Assembly (NCBI GenBank): GCA_020698575.1
Contig: CM036244.1
Coordinates: 26,437,534-26,501,533, forward strand
Direction: 5' to 3'
Source of the DNA: Bostrychus sinensis
Lineage: Eukaryota > Chordata > Actinopteri > Gobiiformes > Eleotridae
DNA: 64,000 nt
Below the pieces are notes generated by a model. It ran no database searches, was not told the origin of the DNA, and saw only the letters and a list, made by a program, of their open reading frames with translations. This document shows, piece after piece, positions 47,989 through 59,866 of this stretch. Position numbers and translations under genes: made by a program. Positions within the stretch are counted from its first letter, which is position 1; each line of letters begins with the position of its first letter.

Positions 47989-48760
47989 CTAAGAGCCTGT
48001 TTCAGAAGAGCTATAAAAGGCAAAGTTCAAAGAAGAAAAAGTGGCACCTGTATAACAGTGTCCAAAGACTGAAGAAACAAGAGCAAGAAGCAGGCATCAG
48101 TTTGAAACTGTGCCCACAACAAGATCAACAAAAGCTTGCATGGCTGTCAATGTCTGAAATAGTTCTAGGGAATAAGGGAAAAAAGAGGGGGAAACAAGAG
48201 AAAATGAACGTGAGAAAAGTGTCATGGCACTGTCACTAGCCAGTTTGTGTTGAGAGGAAATATCAGTAATTGTAAAGTTATTCAAAGAAAAGGGACATTT
48301 AATCATGGAAAAATTCAAAAAAGGATTATTGGTTTTAAGACCTCTAATTGCTTTTATTCCTTTGGATAAAATAATATCCAAATGAAATGCCTGCATCTTA
48401 TCTTATTTATTGTACGTTTTTAAATGTATAATTTGTGTTATTTCTGAACCTTTTTATATAAAATAGAGAAGGTTTATATTACCTTCCTGCTTTAAAGCAA
48501 TTGGTCTAAGATATACATAATTGTCTTAATTAAAACAACCAAGGAAAAACATAAAAATTGAACAAAGTCCCAGTAGGTTGCTTTTAGAGTATTATTTTTT
48601 TGTAATGAGACAGAATATTTGTATTGTCATTATGTACAGAAGAGTTAAAGAGGAGAATTATGTTTCATGCCATGGAGCATGAAGGACTTACAGCAAAGCT
48701 GTAGCTACAGAGGACTTGTACAGCAATGAACTTCACTGTGTTCAAATAAAGAGGTACATT
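47989..48760 (+). other. med13: med13 3' UTR with poly(A) signal
   Basis: AU-rich sequence follows the stop. The first strong AATAAA is at 48745-48750. Other signals (AATAAAAAA near 49079 and AATAAA at 49455-49460) could extend the transcript. It contains GTCTTAA at 48523-48529, a 7mer-A1 match to the shared seed of miR-208 and miR-499. Established knowledge: mammalian MED13 is a target of heart miR-208a. Whether this site works here is unknown. Confidence 0.7.
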
Positions 48761-50030
48761 GTTGTCTATAGTATTTTATACCACACATTTAGACACAAAA
48801 ACCAAACGGCAATATATAAATATATAAATAAATATATAAATAATTATATATGAAAGACATACCAACAGTTGTTGGTGTGGCTTCTGTTTTAGGAATAAAG
48901 TGCATCAACATATTTTCTTGTGGTTGTGTATTGCTTTCCGGGTGGGGACTGTGATGTGCAATTGAACAAGGACGCCAATCGAAGAGCAATGGCATATTGC
49001 AGAAGTAGCTGACCTCAGGTTTGACTGTTTATATTTTTAGTCAGAAGGATAATCTACAGAATCTGTGAAAACAACCCAATAAAAAATGTGTAGTGTTCTT
49101 TTCTAGCACATCTTTTTAGTGAACCACACCTCTAAATTAAACAGTCAAGGTCTGTCTTTAATGGCACCAATTGTGATTGGTTATTATCACATTTCTAAGA
49201 CCAAACCTATTTACTATATGTTAATTTAAATGTGTGGTGTAAATTATTTCTAACAGCCTATAAACGGCTGCTAAATAGATATGCACTGTTTGTGTACAAA
49301 AAAGTATAGTTGCCTGAAACGTCTATTTAGAGGGAAATTGTATTTTTATTTTTTAAGAAAAATGCTCTTGCATATTTGCCAGCCTTTGTTGGCTTGAATA
49401 ATTTGACAGTCTAGATGTACAGTCCTTTTTGAGTGTAGATATTCAAAATTTAATAATAAAAACTGTTGAAAATATTATTAGTCTTTTCTTTTTATGGGAA
49501 GACAGTGAGCTGACATTAAAATTACAATAGCTTTCATTTTATGGAGACGCGCTGGTGAGCTTTTTTAAAGTGTACAGATCTGAATTTAGCCAGCAAATAG
49601 GATCTTTATCCATAATCTTATTCAGTGTGTGCTTATCAACAACTTTAAATGGAGTAAAGTGGAGTAACTTGAGCATTAAGTATAATTTGTGCATGTTGAG
49701 CAGAAATGTAGCATATTTTGTTGAACTGACACAGAAGCTTTAGTATGAAACCCTTTATTATTAAACCCTGTTGTCCCGTGGTCCTGGCTGTGACACCTCA
49801 GAGGCAGGACAGCAGCAGGAAAGTGTCAGTGTCTGCTGGCTGCACTGTTCCTCAGGCACACTCACACAGACAGTACTGTTTGATGGCATTGTAAAAGTTT
49901 CCGACCCTCAAAGGTTTTCTAAAAAGTAGTCAGTATAGATTTTGGGGGTGTGTAAAAATAATGGAAGGTGGAATCAATACATACACTATATTTTAATTAG
50001 ACGTGAGGGATAAGTTATAACAGATCTTTG
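48761..50030. other. med13-ints2 intergenic spacer
   Basis: About 1.3 kb with no ORF of interest. AT-rich tracts dominate (a TATAAATA-type run at 48810-48850). Additional poly(A) signals suggest that the 3' end of med13 may extend into the first 700 bp. A more GC-rich part from about 49770 leads into the ints2 promoter region. Confidence 0.6.
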
Positions 50031-50122
50031 GGTGTGGGTGACTGACTGCACAGCGGAGTCCGAGCTCTGTAGGCCTTTATGCTGAACTTTCTCTATAAGA
50101 CATAAGGCCTCGTCACAATAAG
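50031..50122 (+). promoter_or_regulatory. ints2: ints2 5' region and noncoding exon 1 (3' end)
   Basis: A good splice donor (AAG|GTAAGAA) sits at 50122/50123 and joins in the expected way to the coding exon at 50647. Read through this junction, an in-frame TAA lies at 50096-50098, so the ATG at 50662 is the first usable start. The transcription start is not visible and the left border is a guess. The following intron 1 (50123-50646) has CpG-containing and GCTAGC-rich sequence typical of a promoter-proximal intron. Confidence 0.55.
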
Positions 50123-50661
50123 GTAAGAATCATTTGTTCAATTGTTTGTTTTACATTTTTAAGACAACTGAGTCCGAACAGTACACGCGTGCTCTGTGTG
50201 CTGGCTAGTTAGCTTAGCATTGGCTAGTCTTAGCACTGTTTGCTAGCCTTGTAATGAATGGTCATAAGCCGCAGTAACATCTAGCAGCTAACAAAGCCGG
50301 CTAGTTAAGCTTAAACGTAAACACTAAATATTCAGATGTTGAGTGCTAGGAACGGAACAAAATAATCACAGTTGCTATTATCACGTTACGAGGTAAGACC
50401 ATAAAAAGAACTGTCAGTGACTTACTTAGCTAGCTATCCAACTGTTTAGCTAATGTACATGGCTAATAAGTTTGCTTTTGCCAGCTCATAATAATATAAA
50501 AGCTCGAATAAACATACAAACATCTTCTAAATGTAGCTGCCAGATCTGTCTGCACTGAATTATTTACAATAGATGCATTAACCAATTTGTCTTTGATTTC
50601 TCTTAGTTTTTTGTCTTTGGTTTTTTTTTTGTTTTGTTTTTTGCAGTGTATCAGCACAGTG

Positions 50662-51586
50662 ATGGCAGACAGTGCCGGTCTGCAGTTTGTGAGCTCCTAT
50701 GCTTTTGAGGCCATGCAGAAGGTGGATGTTGTGCGGCTAGCAGCTCTAAGTGACCCGGAGCTGAGGCTGCTGCTGCCCTGTCTGGTGAGAATGGCTCTGT
50801 GTGCCCCTGCAGACCAGAGCCAAACGTGGGCTCAGGACAAGAAGCTTATTCTCCGTCTGCTCTCAGGAGTGGAAGCTGTAAACTCTATAGTTGCCCTGTT
50901 GTCTGTTGACTTTCATGCTTTGGAACAGGATGCACGAAAGGAACAGCAACTGAGGTAAATCTGAATTATTTAGGGGAACTGCTGTTCTGCAGATGGAAAT
51001 GTATTTATGAAGTTTATTTTATTTTTTTTGCTTTCTTCTTTTTCAGGCATAAAGCCGGTGGATCTAATGGTGAAAGCATACTGGTGTCACAGCTACAGCA
51101 TGGTCTGACCCTTGAGTTTGAACACAGTGACCCGCTTAGGAGACTTCGATTGGCCCTAAGTGAGCTGTTGGCCATTATGAATAAGGTAAACTCAGGAGTT
51201 ACCTTTAATGGTGCCTACTTCATTTGTGTTGTATACACTAATGTATAATAAACACAAACACACACTCTTTGAAGGTTGCAGACTCAAATGGGGAGTTTTT
51301 CTTGAAGTCTTCAGAACTTTTTGAAAGCTCCGTTTACTTGGAAGAGGTTGCAGATGTCCTTTGCATTTTGCAAGCAGGTACAGTCAGTGCGTTGCTTCTA
51401 TCTTGTTGTATTTCATTGAAGGCATTATTTTATATGACTCTAAGAAATTATCTTGCTGCCTTGTTTTCATAGAACTGCCATCCTTACTACCCATTGTAGA
51501 TGTAGCAGAAGCTTTGCTACATGTTCGAAATGGTGACTGGTTTCTGTGTCTGCTCGTTGCTAATGTTCCTGACAGCTTCAATGAAG
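50662..51586 (+). CDS. ints2: ints2 coding exons 1-4
   Basis: The exons are 50662-50954, 51047-51185, 51275-51377 and 51473-51586. They encode MADSAGLQFVSSYAFEAMQK, LLLPCLVRMALCAPADQSQ, LLSGVEAVNSIVALLSVDFH, then SILVSQLQHGLTLEFEHSD, EFFLKSSELFESSVYLEEV, ADVLCILQAE and LPSLLPIVDVAEALLHVRNG. These are close to human INTS2 throughout. The acceptor of the third exon (CTTTGAAG at 51267-51274) is purine-interrupted and looks weak, but the reading frame requires it. Confidence 0.95.
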
Positions 51587-54500
51587 GTAATTTGTTTGTC
51601 CCACAAAACTGCTCAGTCTGACATTTGAAAATGAGAGTGGGAGTGACATTAATTGGCAGTGGACCTTAGTAGGCATATCTGCTGCAGCATAAAAACCTAA
51701 AGTTTGTTTTTGCATAAAACCTGAAGAAGGATCCAGGAAGGTAACTTACAGTGAGTTAACATGATATGGACTAATACTCGAAAACACAGGTCTGAAAAAA
51801 ACAAAACAACCATAACATTATTCAGTAAAGGAGCTTGTGGATACATTACTCTACAGTCTTGAAAGTAAAAGGTTGGTATAAAGTCTAAGCATGGTTTGTT
51901 CATGTGAATACTGTAACTTTTCAATCAGGTATGGCAGCATTTTAAAGTGAAGCATTATATTATTGAACTTATGGTACCAGCTGTTTAAATAACGGGATGT
52001 TTATTTTTACAGTTTGCAGAGGTCTAATCAAAAATGGTGAGCGTCAGGATGAGGAAAGTGTTGGTGGTCGTCGTAGAACAGAAGCATTGAGGCGGCTCTG
52101 TCAGATGAACCCATCACAAGCCCTCAACATAAGAGCAATGGTGGTCAGTTAATTTTTGTGAATTTATCAAATGACTTAGTTAGTTAGTGAGTGGAGAAGA
52201 ACTCAATATGAGTTATATTTATTTACAAAAAGAGAGTGTGCAATTTTGATGAGTAGTTTAAATGTTATATTTATTTTAAACTTTTTGTGTATACTCAGGT
52301 AGAAGAATGCCATTTGCCTGGTCTGGGAGTGGCTCTGACTTTAGATTACAAACCAGATGCAGCAGATGATGCTGTCAGTCCACTTGTCTCTTATGTCAGT
52401 GGTCTGCTTTTGGGAACAAATGGCAAAGTCCGTACTTGGTTTAGCATGTTTATTCGTAATGGTCAACAAGTAAGTACCCAATCTTTTATAAAACAATCTT
52501 TTTTCATTTTTGTATTGATTATTAAATAAAATGTACAAATCTTGCTCTGTTCACCAGCGAAAAAGAGAAAGTAGCTCGGTGCTCTGGCAGATGCGCCGAC
52601 AGTTGTTGCTGGAGCTTGTGGCCATCCTGCCACGTTCCCGCAGCACTCATGTACCTAATGATGGTGACATGGAAGAGGGCTGCAGTTCAGAATATTCTGG
52701 CCTCAGAGAGGAGCATGTTGTCAAAGCTAGTGCTCTGCTTCGACTATACTGTGCTCTTATGGGAATAGCAGGCCTCAGGTCAGTAAGAAAATTATCCAGT
52801 AGTAACTGTTGGCTTAAAAGCAGTTCGTAATAAATTGTAATACAATATGTTTTGTGGAAAATCCTATTTATTCTTCTTCTCATGTATCTGCAACACAGGC
52901 CAACAGATGAAGAGTCAGAGCAGCTCCTCCAGCTGATGACCAGTCGCCCTCCAGCTACGCCTGCTGGAGTTCGCTTTGTTTCCTTATCTTTCTGCAAGCT
53001 GCTTGCATTCTCTACTCTGGTCAGGTACAGAACTTGATTTGGAGGATATACAGTTCACCTCACTTACTCATTGCATATACAATATTTTTTTGCTTGATTA
53101 CTTGCTGTCCATATAAGCCTGCCTTATTCTATGTTCATGGTTGTGTGCAGCACTCCTGAGCAGGAACAGTTGATGGTTATGTGGCTCAGTTGGATGATCA
53201 AAGAAGAAGAATACTTTGAGAGGTAAGAAGGTTTTAGTATGCTTTTGTGAGTGTGGTTTAAACATTTATTTGTTTTTTAAATTTTATTAGTTATTAGATA
53301 TTCTGTAAGATGTAGCATTAATGAAAAGTCTGACTTTGCCTGTGTCCTCATCTGCACAGTGCCGCAGGCGTGTCTGCTTCTTTTGGAGAGATGCTATTAC
53401 TGGTTGCCATGTATTTCCATAGCAACCAGCTCAGCTCTATTATTGAATTGGTGTGCTCTACTTTGGGGATGAAGGTAAGATGGAGGTGGGAGGGAAACAG
53501 TAATCGATACATCAGTCTGGCTGACAAGCTCCAGCCCTTCTTTGCCACTGCAGCAGTAGCACTTTCATTGGCTATAATATTGATCAAACACATGCAAATT
53601 ATTAAAATCTACAGCCAATTTACTTCACACTTTTATTAAGTGTGATTTAATTTCCTAGCTGTGCACAAAGTATTCTTGTCCTCTGCGTATTTTCACCATA
53701 CCTATAAACAGAGACTGTTTATTTCCTCCTCTAGGGATTTAATCAGCTGCTGCACCTGCTATGTAATTTTCGCCTAAAATATATTTTTTTAAAAGTTACA
53801 GAATGCCTGCATGTAGTAGCTCGGCACTAGTTTTTAGTTACTGCGTGCAAGTCCTTTTCCTGATCTTCACTTTGTTTTTATACAGATTGCCATCAAACCC
53901 AGCTCTCTTAGCAAGATGAAGACTATCTTCACACAAGAGATATTCACTGAACAGGTATATACTGTGTTAAGTACAGTGTATTGTTAAGCATTGTGCTTTA
54001 AATCCTGATACTTGCTAATAAAATCTATTATAAATTAATTCTGTTTTTACGAGCTAAAATTCTCTATGATGAAATTATTATATTTTTAGACAAAGTAAGA
54101 GTCAAGTACAAGCCTTGTACTTGTAAGAGTCAAGTACAAGGCTTACATTTTTCCTTTTTACAGGTTGTTACAGCTCATGCTGTGAGGGTTGCAGTGACCA
54201 ATAATTTAAGTGCCAACATCACAGGTTTTTTGCCAATCCACTGTATTTACCAGCTGCTCCGAAGCCGAGCATTTACCAAGCATAAAGTTTCCATCAAGGT
54301 AGACTAATAAACTTTATGCCTTTTAGTAGCTAAAACATAAAACGATTGGTCAGGGGTTATAACATTTTTGTTCTTTTTGTGCTGGCCTTGTCTTTATTTT
54401 TAGGACTGGATTTATCGCCAGCTCTGTGAGACCACTACCCCTATTCACACTCAGCTGATTCCTCTTATTGATGCATATATCAACTCCATCCTCACTCCAG

Positions 54501-57500
54501 CATCCAAGGCCAACCCAGAGGCCACCAATCAGCCAATCACAGAGCAGGAGATCCTCAATGTCTTTCAAAACTCTGCTGGGGTAAGTCCAAACCTAACTCT
54601 TTCAACACTTACTTCCAGGTGTTCTTTCTGTTGACCTTTTTTTCTTGTTAGCATGGTGAGGGCAATAGAGGAGGACGGCCACGCTACGCCATCACAACCC
54701 AACTTCTTATTTTGTATTATATTTTGTCATATGAGGAAAACCTGCTGGCCAGCACAAAACAATTAGGTAAGCAAAAGTTTGAGTTGTGTGCCCTTTTCTG
54801 TTGTTATAATGAATAAATGCATGGCTGCTGGAGTGGAAGGTGCAGTGGCACTGGGTTCTAAGCTAAAGTTAGATTGAGCATTAGCAGTTAGCCAATTCAG
54901 TGTTTATTTTCTCCCACGATGAGCTCTCCTCCTGCCCTTCATTAAGCTAGATTTATGTGAGACTTTATGCCCATCTTTTTAATTGCTCTGTTTACCCAAG
55001 TGCTCCTGTACTGAGCCAAGGAAGGAATAATGAAGCCCATCAGTAGTGGTAATCAACCTATGTGAAAGAAAAATCACCTCTGCTTTGGCTCACTGGCTCT
55101 GATGTCCTTACGCTGCAGAATAACATGTTAGTCTTGTACCTCTGATTTTATGTAACTTTTATTTCTTATTATTTTTAGCTGCTATGCAGAGAAAGCCCAA
55201 GTCATATTCAGCAGCCCTCATGGACCAAATTCCCATTAAGTACCTGGTTACCCAAGCCCAGGGACTACAGCAGGAACTTGGAGGTGAGACATCTATCTTA
55301 TTATCTACTCTGCTGCTATTATTGGAAATTGTATAAGGTTAACTAGAAGCCATCTTCCCTTTCTTATAGGACTACATTCTGCCCTGCTGAGGTTGCTTGC
55401 AACAAACTACCCCCACCTCTGTCTAGTGGAGGACTGGGTTTGTGAGGAGGAAGTGACTGGTACCTTGCCACTATTGAGAAAGATGATGCTTCCAAGCAAC
55501 ACCTGCCGATACACTCAGGGCCAGCTTCACCAGGGTGAGAGGGATGCTGAGGACGATATCAGATACCATCACAGATAATGGTTAACGTGCATTGTTCTGA
55601 AATAGAGAAACCAAGCCTGCCTGAAAATTGCATAACTTCTATACTAACAAAACAACTAAAACTCTTATATTATCACTATGTTGAGATTTTTTATTATCTT
55701 ATACTGCAGCTTTCCAAAAGTTACCCTCAAGCAGTCCGAGGTTGATGCGGATCCTGGAACATCTAACTCTGCTTTCACCAGCCGACCTTATCCCTTACTC
55801 TGAGGCCCTCACGACCAGTATGGCTCTGCTGCTGGAACCTGCTGTTCCACGTCGGATATTGCAAACCCTCAACAAACTCTGGATGGGTCTTAATACAGTG
55901 ATGCCCCGCAGGTATGTTCTGTGGACATAACTTGGTAAGGTGGGGAGTGATGTACCACATGACAATGACCCTTCATACACCATCTGTGGGAGTGATCAAA
56001 CTTAAAGGTTAAATCAAAAGTACATAACTTTCAAAGAAATCTCATTATAACACAATCCATTATCACTAAATACTTTGAGGCTTCCGATACTTTGGTCACT
56101 GTAATCCGTACAAGTGAAAAAGGTCAGCTCTGGCACTTAACTTAGTGTTGTTCCTTTTCTGGTGCTGTAAAGTTGCTACAGGAGTCTGTAAATTGATTAA
56201 ATGAAGCCCTGTGGATCACAGTTGCTCTTAACCCCAGGCTCAATGCTCAATGATTATTGTTTGACTAGATCTTTGGTATTGAGCCAAGCAACTTTCTGAA
56301 CATGAAGAGGGTGACCCTTACTCTACCCCAAGGCCCACCAGACACGGATACTAAAGCTCTGAGGAGACATCCTATTGATTCAAGGGAATGTCTGTAACAA
56401 GAGCAGCTTGGAGCCAAAAACAAACTAAAGAAAATGATTATGTAAGATCTTGCCTTTTTCCACTTTTCCTCTTTTCCCTGTTGGACTGAAAATTGCAAAG
56501 GGCTTGGGTGGGGTAGTTTGTAAAGCAATTCTATTTTTTTATTGTCTGATAAGTGAGCAGTGCCTAAAAAAATCCCCAAAACTCATAAGCCTTATTTTGG
56601 AGCTTTATAAATCCTTGTTGCTTTTCATTTTAAAATCACCTTTGTATGATCTGTTGTGTTGTGTGTTTGTGATGCAGGTTGTGGGTGATGACAGTGAATG
56701 CCCTCCAGCCTTCAGCAAAGCTACTCAGGCAGCAGAGGTACACTCAGAACGACCTGATGGTGGACCCCCTTATTGTTCTTCGTTGTGATCAGAGAGTTTT
56801 TAGGTAATCAACGCAGTTTATTTTCAAATACAGTATTATTGTTGTTGTGTAGCCTTTAAGCTGTCATTCTGGCAGCATTTTAATGAACAAAATTTCTATG
56901 TTTAATTTCATAGTTACTTTGACACCAACATTAAGTAATACTGATTAAAATATGTATTTCAGGTCACCTCCTTTTATGGACATTGTCCTTCACATGTTGA
57001 ATGGCTACTTGTTGGCTTCGAAAGCATACCTTCATTGTCACCTGAAGGAGACAGCTGACTTTGACAGGCAGAACCAGACAGTGTCAAACTTAGGGGTGCC
57101 TGGACAGCCAGACACACCTGAGGTCACACGAGAGGAGCTCAAGAATGCCCTTCTGGCTGCTCAGGTATTTTATCACATTAAATGACACTCACCTGTACAG
57201 TAATTAAACATGATTATTACTATACTTAACAGGGTACAGCATGTCAAATAAACACTGGTTTTGATCACAGGACAGTGCAGCAGTCCAAATTCTCCTTGAG
57301 GTTTGTTTGCCAACGTCAGAGGAGCAGCAGTTAGGAGCCAATGCAGAGAGCCTTCTCAAAAGCATCAGGGACCCTGTGCCTGGAAAATTCAAAGCGGGGG
57401 CCCTGGGACTTAGCGCCAATGGAAACATGGAAACTGGAGAACCAGAGGCAGGCCTGTTCAGTGACCTGAGGGAGGTGCAGTGTCTTATCTGCTGTCTACT

Positions 57501-59866
57501 ACATCAAATGTTCATTGCTGACCCAAATATTGCCAAGTTGGTTCACTTTCAGGTGAGGCACACTGTAAAATATTAATTCTTAAGTGACTCCAATAAATTT
57601 GCAGCTTGTTTGCATTTGTATTCAGAACAAGTAGAAAATAAAATTTATGTTGAGAATTTCCCGAAAGATCTTAAATAAATGTGGATTCACTGCTCATTTT
57701 TCATACAAGTTTCATGTTCTCTCCGTGTCTGTATCTTGTTTCTCTGTCAGGGTTACCCTCAAGCTCTGCTGCCTCTTACAGTGGCAGGCATTCCCTCCAT
57801 CCATATCTGTCTGGACTTCATCCCAGAGCTCCTGGCACAGCCCCAGCTGGAAAAGCAGGTGAGGTCTTATAGCCACCTCTCTTCTCTTTTCTGCCTTTTA
57901 ACACTAAACTAGCTCTTGGGTTTGCAAGAGCACTCAAATTTATTGTTTGATATATAGCTTTTTTTATTGTAGTAGCAAATAGAAATATTTTGTGCATCAC
58001 TTATAAACCCTAATAAACCTTATAAAGACTAAAAATAATAATGCTGTTTTTGATTCTCATCTTACAGATCTTTGCTATCCAATTGCTTTCACATCTGTGT
58101 ACACAGTATGCACTTCCCAAGTCACTCAGTGTGGCCCGTTTGGCCATCAGTGTCATGGGAACACTTCTTACAGGTTAGTAACCAGCATAAGCTGAATATT
58201 TCTCAGAAATTTCTGTTATGGTACTTTTTATTAACCCACTGCAAACACAATGTTTATTACGTTTTACATGTAAAGGCATCAACCTGAGTTCTATTGAACT
58301 TGGGTGCCATCTTATGGCCTTTAGCTGTTAGTGCACTCTTTTTCATTGAAGCTTCGTTATAGTGGTATAGACATTGAGCCTCATTCATGAAACCTTATGT
58401 GATGATTTGTACTAAGCCCCACTTGGGAGAATTTTAGGCATTCATTAATTTGTCCCCTGTTAAGCTAAATCGACTTTTTGAGCTTTTAACCATGTTATGA
58501 TGTTTCCACCTCTAAAACATGCCTGTATTAGTATTTTGCTTTCATTCATGCATGTTTGAGTAATCCTGTGTGCTGGTCCCTTTCCTTAAGAACTTAAATG
58601 CTCGGCCCCACCACTCTATGTAGACACGTGAAACCAGGAAGTGTTTCTGTGTGTTTCTAAAGCCCATACACCAGACTTATTCTGATCATTGCAGTGCTGT
58701 TAATTGCTGTTACTATGAAACATTAAACATTTATCTATCTTTTAGTGTCATGTTGCTAATAGTCATTCTAAACAGCCATTTTATGCCCTGTCTAGTCCCC
58801 ACTGTTGTTAGCCAGGGACACCTGACACCTAATCCAAGTGTTTTTTATTAACTGAAAGTGACAGCTGCCCAAAATAAGACCAGAAAGTTTTCCATACATT
58901 TACATTATGTAAAGTTATAAGTTAAGATAATCACTGTTGAAGCTGTAAGACTGCTCCAGATGGGAGACTGACCGTCATTTCCTGGTTCAGGGGCAGCTCT
59001 GCTATGAGTCTGGTACCAACACTAAACTCCCATCTCATGTCCATATGAGTTTTAGGAGGGTGTTCCTTATCTAAATACATGGTCAATTTTATTTAAATAC
59101 CACGTTAATGAGGAGTGCAGTGTTTGTGGAGTCACCAGAGTTAAGTGCTCCTCTAAGAGGAATATGGCTGCTTCAGAACATTTAATGAATCCCATTTTAA
59201 GTTCTCTTGATGAGTTTGTGGAAGGGGGACATCGTGATTAAGTTTCTTAAATAAATATTCATGAATAAGGCCTATTGTATTTAAATGTTATGGTAATGGG
59301 TATGTTTTCATTTCTAGTACTGACCCATGCCAAGCGCTTTGCCTTCTTCATGCCCACCCTGCCATGCCTGGTAGCATTTTGCCAGGCCTTCCCTCCTCTC
59401 TATGATGATGTTGCTGCACTGCTGGTACAAATAGGACAAGTTTGTGCTTCTGATGTTACCACCAAAGCAAGGGACATTGACCCACTGATTGCACGTATGT
59501 ACTCTCTACCGTATGCTGAAGTTATTCATATTGCATTCATTTGTAGTAAAAGTCATTTTGACAATGACAATTTGTGTTGTCTATGGAAAAGCTTTTGCAA
59601 AATGAATTTGAGGCACCTATTAGAATACTGCATGATTGTACTATATAGTATAGCTTTGTAAGCAGCCTCTTTCTTCCTTTTCAGGCCTGCAGTATATGAA
59701 AGAGAAGCCCCAGGAGGCTGTGGTTTCTGGAAGATGTTCCTCTAACATAACTTTAGCTCAGAGGACAGCAGAGGAATTAGGAGGGTCAGACCCTGATGTG
59801 CAGCTGTGCTACTGCGTGGAGGCCACCTTCATGGACATTATCAGTTCCACGCTACACGGACTATAG
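50662..59866 (+). CDS. ints2: Integrator complex subunit 2
   Basis: INTS2 is a nuclear helical-repeat backbone subunit of Integrator. The complex cleaves snRNA 3' ends and attenuates RNA polymerase II near promoters. The 24 coding exons are 50662-50954, 51047-51185, 51275-51377, 51473-51586, 52013-52143, 52299-52469, 52558-52778, 52899-53024, 53151-53222, 53360-53474, 53886-53954, 54164-54298, 54404-54580, 54652-54766, 55179-55283, 55370-55534, 55710-55911, 56678-56803, 56963-57164, 57271-57552, 57751-57858, 58068-58173, 59318-59494 and 59685-59866 (stop TAG). All are GT...AG and in phase. The total is 1212 codons including the stop, or 1211 residues against 1204 in human. The start ATG has a strong context (GTGATGG). 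The N-terminus is about 20 residues shorter than in human, and the last 20 residues diverge. The gene lies about 2.7 kb downstream of the med13 stop, in the same direction. Confidence 0.96.
52013..54766 (+). CDS. ints2: ints2 coding exons 5-14
   Basis: Ten exons from 52013-52143 to 54652-54766. Recognisable conserved segments are CRGLIKNGERQDEES, VEECHLPGLGVALTLD, LLLGTNGKVRTWFSMFIRNG, VLWQMRRQLLLELVAILPRS, EEHVVKASALLRLYCALMGI, LMTSRPPATPAGVRFVSLSF, GVSASFGEMLLLVAMYFHSN, KTIFTQEIFTEQ, LPIHCIYQLLRSRAFTKHKV and DWIYRQLCETTTPIHTQLIP. The segment after NVFQNSAG (HGEGNRGGRPRY) differs most from human. The introns are short, 71-413 bp. Introns here hold nothing notable apart from the hairpin-forming repeat at 54086-54149. 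Confidence 0.95.
54086..54149. repeat. ints2: Local repeat with palindrome in ints2 intron
   Basis: The motif AAGAGTCAAGTACAAG occurs twice, separated by its own partial complement. The stretch AAGTACAAGCCTTGTACTT is a near-perfect inverted repeat with a one-base centre. It ends 14 bp before the AG acceptor of the exon at 54164, so a hairpin would overlap the usual branch-point region. It may be a fragment of a fish AAGTACAAGT-type repeat. Confidence 0.6.
55179..57164 (+). CDS. ints2: ints2 coding exons 15-19
   Basis: The exons are 55179-55283, 55370-55534, 55710-55911, 56678-56803 and 56963-57164. They encode AAMQRKPKSYSAALMDQIPI, QAQGLQQELGGLHSALLRLL, ATNYPHLCLVEDWVCEEE, RILEHLTLLSPADLIPYSEA, VPRRILQTLNKLWMGLNTVM, YTQNDLMVDPLIVLRCDQRV, MDIVLHMLNGYLLASKAYL and TREELKNALLAAQ. 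All match human INTS2 in order. The intron 55912-56677 is unremarkable AT-rich sequence. Confidence 0.95.
57271..59866 (+). CDS. ints2: ints2 coding exons 20-24 and stop
   Basis: The exons are 57271-57552, 57751-57858, 58068-58173, 59318-59494 and 59685-59866. They encode DSAAVQILLEVCLPTSEEQQ, LREVQCLICCLLHQMFIADP, NIAKLVHFQ, LPLTVAGIPSIHICLDFIPE, LPKSLSVARLAISVMGTLLT, FMPTLPCLVAFCQAFPPLYD, QIGQVCASDVTTKARDIDPL and SDPDVQLCYCVEATFMDII, ending HGL and TAG at 59864-59866. The final exon's first half (QEAVVSGRCSSNITLAQRT) is lineage-variable. The intron 58174-59317 carries a 0.9-kb inverted-repeat element. Confidence 0.95.
58376..59273. mobile_element. MITE-like element in ints2 intron
   Basis: The left end GAGCCTCATTCATGAAA (58376-58392) is matched by the right end, which reads AGGCCTTATTCATGAAT on the minus strand (59257-59273). 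The interior is about 0.9 kb with no transposase. The same type of terminus (GGCCTCTTTTATAAATC) opens the repeat at 26945. It explains most of the unusually long 1.1-kb intron 58174-59317. A flanking ATT on both sides could be a 3-bp target duplication, but this is weak. Confidence 0.55.

Noticed and set aside
50587..50661. Upstream ATG at 50587 as the ints2 start
   Set aside because: It lies in the intron, before the TTTTTTGCAG acceptor at 50646. After splicing, an in-frame TAA sits upstream of the ATG at 50662.
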